Positions 43,812 to 53,439 of a DNA stretch of 64,000 bases are shown piece after piece. Under the pieces are notes generated by a model that saw nothing but the letters and a program-made list of their open reading frames with translations, did no database searches and had not been told where the DNA came from. Position 1 is the first letter of the stretch, and the number at the start of each line of letters is the position of its first letter. Source of the stretch: Pseudomonas extremorientalis (GTDB taxonomy: Bacteria > Pseudomonadota > Gammaproteobacteria > Pseudomonadales > Pseudomonadaceae); the NCBI RefSeq assembly GCF_001870465.1, contig NZ_MDGK01000041.1, forward strand, positions 62,001 through 126,000, read 5' to 3'. Both the position numbers and the translations under genes were made by a program.

Positions 43812-44726
43812 ATGAGCCAAATAAATATCGACCAGGTCGATCTCAACCTGCTGAAAACCTTCGAAGCGTTGCACGACGAGTCCAGCGCCAGTCGCGCAGC
43901 CTTGCGCCTTGGCGTCACGCAATCGGCGATCAGCGCGGGGTTGCGGCGCTTGCGCGAGGTGTATGGGGATCAATTGTTCGTGCGTACCGGGCGCGGCCTG
44001 GCGCCGACGTTGCGGGCCAACCAGTTGAAACCGGTGATCAGTGAGGCGCTGGACCGCTGTCGGCAGAGCCTGGCAATGGTCAACCCGGATAACCAGCAGT
44101 ATCAGGGCCGCTCAGTGGTGCTGGGGTTATCCGATGATTTCGAGCTGGCCTACGGCCGCCGATTGATCGAAGCGATTGCACAACGTGCGCCCAAACTGCG
44201 GGTAATTTTCCGTCAGACCCACAGCCAGATCGTCGCCGGCGCCCTGCTCGACCGCACCCTGGACCTGGCAATCACCGCCGGCGGTTTTGCCCAGGGCAGG
44301 CTGAGCCGCCAGGTGCTGGGGGAAGGTGATTATCGTTGCCTGGTGGATTCGGACCAGGCACACATCAGCCTGGACGAATTCGTCACGCGTGAGCACATTT
44401 TGGTGTCGTCAGGCGGGTTTATCGGCATCACCGACGAAGGCCTGGCGGCGCAGGGCCTGAACCGCCAGGTGTGCGCGTCGACCAGCCACTTTGCCGCACT
44501 GCCCTTTTTGCTCAAGGGCAGCCAAGCCGTGGCGACCATTCCAAGGCATGCGGCCCAGGCCATTGCCGAGATGACCGGCCTGCGCGTATTGCCCTGCCCG
44601 CTGGCACTGCCGCGCTACCCGGTGGAGCTGGGCTGGCGCACCCAGGCGCAGCTGGATCCGCTGTTGTTGAAAGTACGTGAAGCCATCGTGGCGGGCTTTA
44701 CTTGCTGGCCGCCATCAGCTTGTTGA
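43812..44726 (+). CDS. LysR-family regulator beside nitrilase
   Basis: 304 residues from ATG 43812. N-terminal helix-turn-helix LNLLKTFEALHDESSASRAALRLGVTQSAISAGLRRLRE, then a substrate-binding domain. The divergent placement with the nitrilase gene suggests it activates that gene. Its 3' end overlaps the following minus-strand gene by 29 bases tail to tail; an alternative start at 43800 exists. Confidence 0.88.
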   Translation: MSQINIDQVDLNLLKTFEALHDESSASRAALRLGVTQSAISAGLRRLREVYGDQLFVRTGRGLAPTLRANQLKPVISEALDRCRQSLAMVNPDNQQYQGRSVVLGLSDDFELAYGRRLIEAIAQRAPKLRVIFRQTHSQIVAGALLDRTLDLAITAGGFAQGRLSRQVLGEGDYRCLVDSDQAHISLDEFVTREHILVSSGGFIGITDEGLAAQGLNRQVCASTSHFAALPFLLKGSQAVATIPRHAAQAIAEMTGLRVLPCPLALPRYPVELGWRTQAQLDPLLLKVREAIVAGFTCWPPSAC

Positions 44727-44952
44727 CTTCGCTGCGCACCATGTTGGAAAACTCCGGCGGCGACATGCCGTCAAGCTCTGCGCGAACCCATTCGGCCCAC
44801 TTGCCCTTGCGCTTGGCGCGCTCACCGAACAAGCGTGCAGCTTCGCCCTTGGCTTTGCCCAGGTTGGTCTGCCACAGGTCGTAGAGGCGGGACTTTTCAT
44901 CTTCCAGCTCGGCGCGTTCGGCGAGGGTCTTGTTGGCGAGATTGAAGCTCAT
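44698..44952 (-). CDS. Small conserved-looking hypothetical protein
   Basis: 84 residues, highly charged and probably helical (ELEDEKSRLYDLWQTNLGKAKGEAARLFGERAKRKGKWAEWVRAEL), no signal or membrane helix. I do not recognise the family. Good coding character: acidic and basic residues alternate through two helices. Overlaps the LysR 3' end by 29 bases on the opposite strand. No clear Shine-Dalgarno (TAATTCAAC upstream). Confidence 0.6.
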   Translation of the reverse strand: MSFNLANKTLAERAELEDEKSRLYDLWQTNLGKAKGEAARLFGERAKRKGKWAEWVRAELDGMSPPEFSNMVRSEVNKLMAASK

Positions 44953-45115
44953 GTTGAATTACCTGCTGCACAAATAGGCTACATCTTACACTGTAGGTCG
45001 AAATTTCCTGATTCGGATTTTGCTCAAGAACAGGCAGCGGCAAAAAAACTGCAACTTTTGCCGCTGGGCAACACTCCATTGTTCACTGCCACATTCACTC
45101 GCAAGGAGTCACACA

Positions 45116-45436
45116 ATGGCCCGCAAAACCGCTGCCCAAGCCGTCGAAGACCAAATCAAGGACCAAGCCTTCAGCGAACTCACCGCGCTGATCGAAGAAT
45201 CGGACAAACTGCTCAAGAGCAGCGCTTCCCTGGTAGGCGAAGAAGGCGAAACCCTGCGCGAGCAGGTCGCCATCAAGCTCAAGCAAGCCCTGGACTCGGT
45301 GTCCAACGTGCGCGAGCGCAGCAAGCCGGTGGTGGATGCCACCGAAACCTACATCGGTGGCCACCCATGGCAGACCGTGGCGATTTCCGCAGGCTTCGGC
45401 CTGGTGGTCGGCCTGCTGCTCGGTCGTCGCAACTAA
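45116..45436 (+). CDS. DUF883 (ElaB/YqjD-type) membrane-anchored protein
   Basis: 106 residues; long amphipathic coiled coil (about 10-75) then a C-terminal helix VAISAGFGLVVGLLLGRRN with the glycine-rich anchor of the ElaB/YqjD family. YqjD in E. coli tethers ribosomes to the inner membrane in stationary phase; the same role here is inference. Strong AAGGAG ribosome site 7 bases before the ATG. Confidence 0.85.
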   Translation: MARKTAAQAVEDQIKDQAFSELTALIEESDKLLKSSASLVGEEGETLREQVAIKLKQALDSVSNVRERSKPVVDATETYIGGHPWQTVAISAGFGLVVGLLLGRRN

Positions 45437-45446
45437 GCGGCTACAG

Positions 45447-45469
45447 GGGCTGCGCCAGCGGCGCAGCCC
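45447..45469. terminator. GC-rich hairpin between DUF883 and ketimine reductase genes
   Basis: GGGCTGCGCC, loop AGC, GGCGCAGCCC: a perfect 10-pair stem placed between two convergent genes, 10 bases after one stop and 4 before the other. No T-run on either side, so it may stabilise 3' ends or terminate weakly. Confidence 0.6.
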
Positions 45470-45472
45470 TGT

Positions 45473-46510
45473 TCAACCTTGCGCGATTTCCCGCAAGTGT
45501 TCCAACTCTTTGCGATCGACTTCGATCCCCTGCTCCTGCGACTTCGCCCGTGTGCGATGGCGCCGATCCCCCGGTAAACGCCGCAACCCTACCGCATGCA
45601 TCTGCCGCACCAGCTCCTGGCTGCGCTCGGCAAACGCTTGCCCGGCGGTCTTGCTCGGGTCGATCACGATCAACAGTTGGCCAGTCCAGGGTGTGCGCGC
45701 CCCCGGATGATCGGCCCAATTGAACTCGAACGAGAAATTGCCGCCGGTCAACGCTGCTGCCAGCAGTTCGACCATCATCGATAACGCCGACCCTTTGTGC
45801 CCGCCAAACGGCAGGAGTGCGCCGCCCTCGAGGATCGCCTTGGGGTCCTGGGTCGGCTGGCCCAGGCTGTCGACGCCCATGCCCGGCGGCAGGCGCTCGC
45901 CTTTGCGCGCAGCGATCTGAACATCACCGTGGGCGATGGCGCTGGTGGCCAGGTCAAACACAATCGGCAAGCCATCGGCGCGAGGCGCGGCAAAGGCGAT
46001 GGGGTTGGTGCCGAACAACGGGCGGTCGGCGCCATGGGGCACCACGCAGGTCATGCTGTTGACCACGCTAAGGGCCACCAGGCCTTCTTCGGCGAACGGC
46101 TCGACATCCGGCCACAGGGCGGCGAAGTGGTGGGAGTTATGGATCGCCAGCAGGGCAATGCCGGCACTGCGGGCTTTCTCCACCAGCAGCGCACGTGCGG
46201 CTTCGAGCGCCGGCTGGGCAAAGCCGTTGGCGGCGTCCACGCGCACAAACCCTGAGGCGACATCCGTCACCTGGGGCACGGCCTTGCCATTTACCCAGCC
46301 ACTGGCCAGGGTGCTGATGTAGCCGGGAATACGGAAAATGCCATGGCTGTGGGCGCCATCGCGTTCAGCACTGGCACAGTTGTGGGCGAGGATCGCCGCG
46401 ACTTCAAGGGACGTACCGTGCCGTACGAACACCTCTTGCAACAGCGCGACCAGTTCAGCGAAAGCGACCGTGACGCGGGAACCCTCAACGACGTTGGACG
46501 GCGTAGACAT
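45473..46510 (-). CDS. dpkA: Delta1-piperideine-2-carboxylate / pyrroline-2-carboxylate reductase
   Basis: 345 residues, Ldh2/malate-lactate dehydrogenase-like NADPH ketimine reductase. The sequence follows the Pseudomonas DpkA pattern: AHNCASAERDGAHSHGIFR, LAIHNSHHFAALWPDVEPFAEEGL with the catalytic His, GTNPIAFAAPRADGLPIVFDLATSAIAHG and ALLPFGGHKGSALS. Reduces cyclic imines from D-lysine or D-proline breakdown. ATG at 46510 matches the family N-terminus; 12 more codons in frame are not used. Confidence 0.88.
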   Translation of the reverse strand: MSTPSNVVEGSRVTVAFAELVALLQEVFVRHGTSLEVAAILAHNCASAERDGAHSHGIFRIPGYISTLASGWVNGKAVPQVTDVASGFVRVDAANGFAQPALEAARALLVEKARSAGIALLAIHNSHHFAALWPDVEPFAEEGLVALSVVNSMTCVVPHGADRPLFGTNPIAFAAPRADGLPIVFDLATSAIAHGDVQIAARKGERLPPGMGVDSLGQPTQDPKAILEGGALLPFGGHKGSALSMMVELLAAALTGGNFSFEFNWADHPGARTPWTGQLLIVIDPSKTAGQAFAERSQELVRQMHAVGLRRLPGDRRHRTRAKSQEQGIEVDRKELEHLREIAQG

Positions 46511-46708
46511 CTGAAGCTCCGATTTTATGATTGGAAGGCGCAACAAGACGAAAGACCATGATTAAACAACGCGCCGACGGCCTGCTGTCAATCGACTTTA
46601 TCGGCATGGCCGTCTCCGATCAGTTATGTACCGCAGTCATCGCACCCTTTGCCCCTAACGTGCTGCTCATTATCGTTGCCATCCCCAGGCCCTTAAAGAG
46701 AGCAGCCC

Positions 46709-49700
46709 ATGGCCCATGTAGATCCCCCGTATTTTTTTGATGAGTACCTGCGTCCGGTTTCGAGAAAACACCCAACCGACCGAGAGCGGGCGCTGGGTTT
46801 GACACTCAAGGATGTCAATTGGCTGAGTACGGTGTACGGCGCCACCCATGTCGGGCGCTATAATCGTGACGCGCCGATGACCGTGGAAACCCTGATGTTG
46901 AAAAGGCGCGGCAAGCGTGCAGTCGCGCTCGCCGGTGCGTTCATGATGAGTTCGAGCCCCGAAGAGAAAAAGACTGCGCTCTACACCCCCTATGCCGGTA
47001 TCGAGGTATTCAATCAGCGCAAGGACTGCCTGGATGAGATAACCCGGCGACTCAAAGACCCAACCTCATACCTTGATTTAATCAGGTTTGTACCTATTGA
47101 ATGGCGCAACCAGTTCAACCCCGGCAACCCCTTCACGCTCAGCACCGCCACGGTTGAACACGCGGTATTCGAAGACCAGCAAAACACCCTGCGTGCCAAC
47201 CAGACCCAGGATCTGCAGTGGGCGTTGAAAGAACTGCAAACCCTGCCGACGCTGCCCGACCTGCTGGAAGCGGTCCTCGACCTTGTCGGGGCAGCGAGCC
47301 CACACTTTCAAGGGCTCAAGCTCAAAGACACGCGGGTCAACAGTTTCGTCTCATCAACCCCGGACATTCCCGGGAGCACTTCCCACTGGGTGGCTTCGGC
47401 CACCCTGGCTGAAACCTTGCTGCAGTACTACGCCAGGCACGATTGGCCGGCGCAGCGCACACGCACTTTCGTCAACCCCAGGCATGACACCAGCCGGTTC
47501 AGCGCGGCCCAGCATCAACAAGACCTGCAACGCTGGGAAAGCCTGGTTCAGCAAGCCAGCGCAATCTTCTCCAAGCTGCTGAGCGCCCTGCTGCAAACCT
47601 GGTGGAATGCCCCCATCAGCCAGAACATGTCACGCCTGGATTTGTTTACTCAAATCATGAGCGACAAGTTCCGCCTGGACATGCTGCTCAAGCGCCAGTC
47701 ACAAAGCGACATTTTGTCCTCAGACAACGCCTACCGACTGCTCGCCGTCTTCCTCCCCGACGAGGCTGAGCGCAACGCGTGGCAAAAAGGCTTGCGCATC
47801 GAAAAAATCAGCATCCATGCGCCCTATCAACATCACGTGGAGCTTGCCGCCACATTGTTGATCAGTGACGAGCACGCCTACCTGTACACCCAATCACGCG
47901 GGCTGCAGGTGCTCAAGGATGTCGACGACCTGAACGACACGCTGTTGAGCATGCTCAAGGCCGCCGGGCATCAAGACGAATTGTTGAACTTCCTCTCCCT
48001 GGAGGAGCGCAGCATTTACCTCGCCATGCGTGGCGTACAGGTTAGCGGGCGGGCGACACAGGGCAGTGTGTTCGGTGGGATGCTCACAGACATTCAAGAC
48101 AAGCAACTGAGCAACCTGGAGCATGCACTGACGCAATTCCGCCGCAGCGAGGGCACCGTGGACCTGGCCGCTTTGCTCGATTGCTCCCTGGACATCCGCC
48201 AGATGCTCGACAGCCGCCTGCTGGACCTCGACGCCAGCGGACGCTGGAGCATGCACCCCGTCAGCAGCGGAAACGGCCGGCCATCCACCGTGCAGGCAGA
48301 ACGCGCCAAGCTGCAACTCCAAGCACTGCAGACCGATGAAAACGCCTTGCTGGCCGCACGGGCCACTCACCCGACGCTGCGTAGCCTGGCCACCAAAGCC
48401 CTCAATGAGGAAATGAATAAGCGCCATCTGGGCCTGGATGCCAGCGACGTCTACGTCAATACCTACCCCAGCGAGGCGCAGGACAGGGAAGAGCGACTGC
48501 CGCAGTCATCGGTCAACATGGTCGAGCACTTCATCAAGCGCCTGGCCAACGCCGCCGCGGATATAGGCAGCTCACCGCGCATCGGTTTTTACGACGCGCG
48601 GCGCGACGGCGCAGCCTTGAGCTTGAACAACCTCAACAGCCATATTTTCAATGCAGTGATCACGCAGACCACCGCCTACTTCGTCAAACGCGACGTACGT
48701 TCGTTGCCCGGGCGATTCATGAAAAACCATGGTGATCAAATGATCGCAAGCCTCCTCCACGGCCTGCGCAGTGAGGCAGAGCTACGGCGGCTCAACAACA
48801 CCTTGGGCCAAACCCCTTACGCGATGCTGGATACGGTCTTGCGTCGCGACAGCATGACCCGCGATAAACGCCATGGATTGCACGGTTTCTTGCCGGATGT
48901 TTTCGAGGTCACGGTCAGCATCAACGGTGACAAGCCGGTTCACCCCCTGGCCAACTGTTTTGTGCTGACGGAACGGGGCGGACTGGACCCGCGCCTCTCC
49001 GGTGCAGTCGTGCTGTGGACGCCGCAGCGCGGCCATGAAGCCTTCGACTCGCTGACCAGCCTGCGCAACCGGCTTCAACAGCGCCTGGAACACCCTGGCC
49101 GACGCACCGCCCTGCTGCAGAACTTGCCCATCAGCCTGCGCTCCCCGCACCAGCGATACCGACTGGGCCCATTGCAGCGTATTGACGAGCATTTTTTACT
49201 CAACCGCCAAAAGAGCCACCTGGTGCATCATCTGGATACCCTCGACTACTGGCTCGCCATGCCTCTGGGACCGATCCAGTTGCAGGACTGCCTGGATGCC
49301 GAGATGGGCCGTGTGGCACCGTCAAATATCGGCAGGGCGAAAGCCATTGCCAATGCCATGATCCAACAGCAAGGCCTGCCTGCCTGGCTGGGCATGGCGT
49401 CGCCAAAAGATCAGTTGCTGCATGCCGAACTGCTCGAGCAATATCGTCTCAGCGCCCCGGATAACCAAGATTACCTTCATAGCCTGCCGCTTCTGGAGGA
49501 ACAGGTCGCTGAAACATTGACCGCCCTGCTCAACGCGCGCTTCCCACACCAGGCATTGTCCCCGGCCGACATTCTGATCCCGGCACGCTTGGCACTCAAT
49601 GGGCACACCCAAAGCCTGACTGAGTTTGCCCTGCGCCATTTGCCCGACCTGCAGCCCGATAACCTCACACCGCACGCACGCGGCACAACACCCTTGCCCG

Positions 49701-51871
49701 CCGCATTGAATGGCGAAGCGATCGTCCAATTGGTACGCCAATTGGACATCGGGAAAATCTACCGCGACCTGTTGACCACCCACCTGACAGCTGACACCGA
49801 GGATGCGCGCAAACGCCGCGAGCTATTCTGCCAGCAGCTTCCGTGGCAAGTACTGCTGCATGCCCACGAGGAAAAGCTGGCGGAACGCCTGAGCACGACG
49901 GCGTGGGGTTTTATCCAACAGATTTTCGATATGCCAGATGCCGTTGCCCGGGAAGCTGTCAGCGGCGCCACCGCAATGATCCGTCCGCTGGAACTGATTG
50001 CCACCCGCGGGGCGACTCCGGCCAGGGTGCCTGGCGTTTATGTGATAGGCGCGAGGGCCGGAACAAGCGGGCCATTGGTGCTCTATGCACCCTATGCCCC
50101 GTTGAGCGTTTTGAAGGAATACGGCGACGAAGAAAAATTGCTGGATGACATCAGCCGCCCAGGCCCACTTCAGGCCTGGATCATCAGCCAGTTGGGGGAT
50201 CCCGAACAGGCAACATGGCGCAATCTGTTCGAAGCGTCGACCTCGCAGGAAAAAGAAAAAGAAAACATCAGCCTGGCTTCGAATCCGATCAAAGGCAACC
50301 TGCTGCGACTGCTGTTTCATGACAATGCCCTCCAGTTGATCAACATGCTTTCCAACCAATTCACCAAAGAGGGCAAGCATCTGTGGGAGGGCGTAACCAG
50401 CCTTGTACGTAAAGGCATTCCCATGGCACTGCAATTCATTGCGGGCAAACTCAAGTTTCCGCTGGTGGTCTGGCGTAGCTTCAGGCTGTTTGAAGCCTCC
50501 GCCGAGAATTTGCAAGAGCAGCACTTTGGCGCCGGTCTGCGCCTGTTTATCCAAGGCGTGGCTTCAATGGCGTCGCTGCGCCAAGAGCTCGACGGTGTGA
50601 CCGCGGCTGAGACTGACACGCAGCCACCCAAGACCTGGGAAGGCCCGGTACCTGCCACCACCTTAGAAACCCTGGACATCACGGACCCATTGCGCACTCG
50701 GTTACGGCGGTTCGAAGACGTCACGGTGGCATTGACCGATTTGTCACTCGACCGCCAGAACCACGTGTACACCCAGCCGATCAACAGCCGCACCTATGTG
50801 CCCGTGGCCGGCCGAGTCTACCCGGTCGCCCGCAGCGGCACACAATGGCGAGTCAGCCTTGCTCGGGAACTGGGCCCCTTTGTCGAACGCAACGCACAGG
50901 GTCTGTGGGTGTTCGATCTGTCCATGCGCGAGCCGCGCTTCGGGCCAACCGTGTCCCGTATCAGGGACCGGGTCAGCACCCATCTATCAGAACGCGACGC
51001 CATCAATATCGAGGCTGTCGGCATGCCGGCCATTCGCGGGCTTGATCGTGACAAAGGGCTGTCGATCGACCGCGCACTCAACGTTGCGCTGTATTACACC
51101 AATACCTGCCAGCGCAACCTTGCGGAGTTTTCACTGCAGCGCCTTACCGAATCCACTGTCGGTCGCTTCTTGAGCGAGATGTTCGGCCTGCTGAATTTCA
51201 ACCCCGGGCAAGTGGAGAAAATCCGCAACCGGGTCATGGAAGTCATGGAGGAGATGACCCGGCAGGATTTACTCACCCTGGACTCCAATCGATTTGTCAC
51301 CGGCACTTCACGCTGGCCCATCGACGACGAAATCGCTTTTGTGATTCCTGAGGATGCAGAGCGGAAAATCTATCTGCTGGATCGCTTTTTCAATACCGGC
51401 ATGGATCAATACCGCGAGCACCTCACTGCACCGTTCGATCTCGAGGATCATGCACGGGCGGCTACCCTTATCCATGAGATCAGTCACTTGGCGTCGAACA
51501 CCGAAGACATTGCCTACATGGACACCATCCGCCCGTTCGTGGACCTGATCCATCGCGGTACGGCCGAGGGCTTGCGCAAGCACACGAGCCTGTCCACTTT
51601 GCAAAGCACTGCCCTCTCCGCGCTCACGCCGGCAACGATGCTGTTCAAGAGCTGGGATGCACTAGAACAACGCTGGGAAGACTTCGGCAAGACCGGCTCC
51701 ACCAAACTGCGCGACAGGGTACTGCACCTCACGGGCGCCAGGACATTGGATGAGGCGCGGCAGACATTCATGAGCAATGCGGACCTTCGGATGGACATCA
51801 TCCTGGCCAATGCCGACTCGGTGACCTTTCTGATTACACATCTGGGAAGGCGCTTGGAGCCAGGGGCCTGA
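46709..51871 (+). CDS. Giant putative toxin with C-terminal aspzincin-like protease motif
   Basis: 1720 residues, no signal peptide. Resembles the Pseudomonas proteins annotated as dermonecrotic or membrane-targeted effector-domain toxins. The middle has YVIGARAGTSGPLVLYAP (about 1110) then a hydrophobic/helical stretch (1200-1290). Near the C-terminus is LIHEISHLASNTEDIAY: His1589-Glu-x-x-His1593 with Asp1600 and Tyr1603, which fits the HExxH plus TxDxxY pattern of aspzincin (M35-like) zinc peptidases in bacterial toxins. Ribosome site AGAGAG before ATG 46709. No immunity gene or secretion gene is adjacent; the toxic role is inference. Confidence 0.75.
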   Translation: MAHVDPPYFFDEYLRPVSRKHPTDRERALGLTLKDVNWLSTVYGATHVGRYNRDAPMTVETLMLKRRGKRAVALAGAFMMSSSPEEKKTALYTPYAGIEVFNQRKDCLDEITRRLKDPTSYLDLIRFVPIEWRNQFNPGNPFTLSTATVEHAVFEDQQNTLRANQTQDLQWALKELQTLPTLPDLLEAVLDLVGAASPHFQGLKLKDTRVNSFVSSTPDIPGSTSHWVASATLAETLLQYYARHDWPAQRTRTFVNPRHDTSRFSAAQHQQDLQRWESLVQQASAIFSKLLSALLQTWWNAPISQNMSRLDLFTQIMSDKFRLDMLLKRQSQSDILSSDNAYRLLAVFLPDEAERNAWQKGLRIEKISIHAPYQHHVELAATLLISDEHAYLYTQSRGLQVLKDVDDLNDTLLSMLKAAGHQDELLNFLSLEERSIYLAMRGVQVSGRATQGSVFGGMLTDIQDKQLSNLEHALTQFRRSEGTVDLAALLDCSLDIRQMLDSRLLDLDASGRWSMHPVSSGNGRPSTVQAERAKLQLQALQTDENALLAARATHPTLRSLATKALNEEMNKRHLGLDASDVYVNTYPSEAQDREERLPQSSVNMVEHFIKRLANAAADIGSSPRIGFYDARRDGAALSLNNLNSHIFNAVITQTTAYFVKRDVRSLPGRFMKNHGDQMIASLLHGLRSEAELRRLNNTLGQTPYAMLDTVLRRDSMTRDKRHGLHGFLPDVFEVTVSINGDKPVHPLANCFVLTERGGLDPRLSGAVVLWTPQRGHEAFDSLTSLRNRLQQRLEHPGRRTALLQNLPISLRSPHQRYRLGPLQRIDEHFLLNRQKSHLVHHLDTLDYWLAMPLGPIQLQDCLDAEMGRVAPSNIGRAKAIANAMIQQQGLPAWLGMASPKDQLLHAELLEQYRLSAPDNQDYLHSLPLLEEQVAETLTALLNARFPHQALSPADILIPARLALNGHTQSLTEFALRHLPDLQPDNLTPHARGTTPLPAALNGEAIVQLVRQLDIGKIYRDLLTTHLTADTEDARKRRELFCQQLPWQVLLHAHEEKLAERLSTTAWGFIQQIFDMPDAVAREAVSGATAMIRPLELIATRGATPARVPGVYVIGARAGTSGPLVLYAPYAPLSVLKEYGDEEKLLDDISRPGPLQAWIISQLGDPEQATWRNLFEASTSQEKEKENISLASNPIKGNLLRLLFHDNALQLINMLSNQFTKEGKHLWEGVTSLVRKGIPMALQFIAGKLKFPLVVWRSFRLFEASAENLQEQHFGAGLRLFIQGVASMASLRQELDGVTAAETDTQPPKTWEGPVPATTLETLDITDPLRTRLRRFEDVTVALTDLSLDRQNHVYTQPINSRTYVPVAGRVYPVARSGTQWRVSLARELGPFVERNAQGLWVFDLSMREPRFGPTVSRIRDRVSTHLSERDAINIEAVGMPAIRGLDRDKGLSIDRALNVALYYTNTCQRNLAEFSLQRLTESTVGRFLSEMFGLLNFNPGQVEKIRNRVMEVMEEMTRQDLLTLDSNRFVTGTSRWPIDDEIAFVIPEDAERKIYLLDRFFNTGMDQYREHLTAPFDLEDHARAATLIHEISHLASNTEDIAYMDTIRPFVDLIHRGTAEGLRKHTSLSTLQSTALSALTPATMLFKSWDALEQRWEDFGKTGSTKLRDRVLHLTGARTLDEARQTFMSNADLRMDIILANADSVTFLITHLGRRLEPGA

Positions 51872-51883
51872 ACAGGCCCCTGG
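51860..51883. terminator. Perfect palindrome across the toxin stop codon
   Basis: CCAGGGGCCT, loop GAAC, AGGCCCCTGG: a 10-pair stem whose loop contains part of the TGA stop codon. The PepSY gene converges from the other side 8 bases away. No T-run follows on either strand. Confidence 0.6.
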
Positions 51884-51891
51884 AGGATGTA

Positions 51892-52161
51892 TCAGTCTTT
51901 CTGGTCACGCAGAACGTTGCCTGATGCGCCGTCGATACGGGCTTCATACACGGTGCCATCGGACTTGCGGCCTTTGACTTCCCAATAGCCGTCGTTGTCG
52001 GCTTCTGCCGAATAGACCTCGATGTAGCCGGCCTTGGTCTTGGCTACTTCGATGGCTTTTTCAATGGTAATCCAGCCTGCGCCCGGCTTGTCCGCCAAGG
52101 CAGCACCTGCACTGAGCAAGGCGGTGGTTGCACACAGGGTGACTAAGGTTTTCTTCAGCAT
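51892..52161 (-). CDS. PepSY-domain periplasmic protein
   Basis: 89 residues with a Sec signal (MLKKTLVTLCATTALLSAGAALA) and one PepSY unit: WITIEKAIEVAKTKAGYIEVYSAEADNDGYWEVKGRKSDGTVYEARIDGASGNVL. Single PepSY proteins are periplasmic and thought to inhibit proteases or act in redox/metal signalling. ATG 52161 chosen for the signal peptide and its GGAG site; longer in-frame starts add a non-secretory tail. Confidence 0.85.
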   Translation of the reverse strand: MLKKTLVTLCATTALLSAGAALADKPGAGWITIEKAIEVAKTKAGYIEVYSAEADNDGYWEVKGRKSDGTVYEARIDGASGNVLRDQKD

Positions 52162-52304
52162 CTTCGTACTCCATTGTGGGAATGTCCTGAATATTTTTAG
52201 GTAGCGCCAAACGAGAATAAGTTCCAATTGATGTGCAATCGCCATGACGGCTGTTCTCGCCGTCCACCTTGGGAGGTTAGAATGTTGGAAATCAGGATGA
52301 GTTA

Positions 52305-53300
52305 ATGAGCGAAAAGTCCCTTTCAGAAGCCGAATATGACGCCATCACCGACGCCGCCGCGCATTGGTGCATGCGCCTGCATGCAAGCGATTGCACGCCC
52401 GGCGAACGTCAGGCCTTTGCCCAATGGCATGATTCGCACCCCCTGCACGCCTTTGAATACGCCGCGATGCTGGAGATCTGGGACGTCGCCGACCACCTGC
52501 CGCGCAGCGACATCCCGCCGGTAACAGTGCCCTCCAAACCCCGCAGCCGGGTGCGCACCTATGCCGTGGCAGCGGCCATCTGCCTGGCCGCCCTGCCCCT
52601 CGCCGCCTTCACCGGCTGGGAAGCGGGCTGGCTGCCGAGTTCCTATGAACGCTTCGATGCTGCCAACGGCTTGCGCCAGGTCACCCTGGGCGACGGCAGC
52701 CAGGTGGAACTCAACCTGGGCACCGAACTGGTCTACAGCAACTACAAAGACCAGCGCCGCGTCACGCTGAACAAGGGCGAAGCGTTTTTCAAGGTCAGCC
52801 ATGACAGTACCCATCCTTTCATCGTGCACGCCGGCACAGGCCAGGTGCGCGTCACGGGCACTCAGTTCAACGTCTGGAAATATGAAGACCAGGTGCGGGT
52901 GATGCTGCTGGAAGGCTCGGTGCAGGTCAGCAGCGACCAGGTGCACGGCAGCGTCCCCCTCACCCCCGGTATGCAGGCCAGCTATCAACAGGGCGATGCC
53001 ACACCGAGCGTGCGTGCAATCAGCCCCAATGACTCGGCCCTGGCGTGGCGCCAGGGCAAGCTGATCCTCGACAACCTGGCCCTGGCCGATGCATTGCCGC
53101 TGATCAACCGTTATCTCAGCAAACCGGTGATGCTGGCCGACGCCAACACTGGCACGATTCGCATCGGCGGTATCTACAACATCAACGAGGTCAACAACCT
53201 CGTGCCCTCCCTGCCCAAGGTTCTGCCGGTCTACCTGACCCAGAACCAGGACGGCAATCCCGTCCTCAATTCCATTCCGCGTAAAGCCCCCAAAGGCTGA
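52305..53300 (+). CDS. FecR-family anti-sigma regulator, apparently orphan
   Basis: 331 residues. Cytoplasmic N-terminal domain (DAAAHWCMRLHASDCTPGERQAFAQWHDSHPLHAFEYAAM) of the FecR DUF4880 type, one membrane helix about residues 88-105, then a periplasmic FecR domain (GDGSQVELNLGTELVYSN) and a C-terminal secretin/TonB-like short domain. Such proteins transmit a signal from a TonB receptor to an ECF sigma factor, but neither partner is next to it here. Confidence 0.82.
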   Translation: MSEKSLSEAEYDAITDAAAHWCMRLHASDCTPGERQAFAQWHDSHPLHAFEYAAMLEIWDVADHLPRSDIPPVTVPSKPRSRVRTYAVAAAICLAALPLAAFTGWEAGWLPSSYERFDAANGLRQVTLGDGSQVELNLGTELVYSNYKDQRRVTLNKGEAFFKVSHDSTHPFIVHAGTGQVRVTGTQFNVWKYEDQVRVMLLEGSVQVSSDQVHGSVPLTPGMQASYQQGDATPSVRAISPNDSALAWRQGKLILDNLALADALPLINRYLSKPVMLADANTGTIRIGGIYNINEVNNLVPSLPKVLPVYLTQNQDGNPVLNSIPRKAPKG

Positions 53301-53439
53301 GTCTGTTGCGTCGTGCTTTAGGCATCCTTGCGCCCGCACTGTCCATTTTTTTTACACACACCGTCCCTGGATCGCCCGTGCAAAGCGGATTCATCGTTTC
53401 GTCATGCACGGTGTTACGGCGCTGATACAACGGGGTGAA

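Noticed and set aside
46531..46740. 69-codon frame before the giant toxin gene as an immunity gene
   Set aside because: No ribosome site of quality, overlaps the toxin start, and the sequence looks non-coding at its end.
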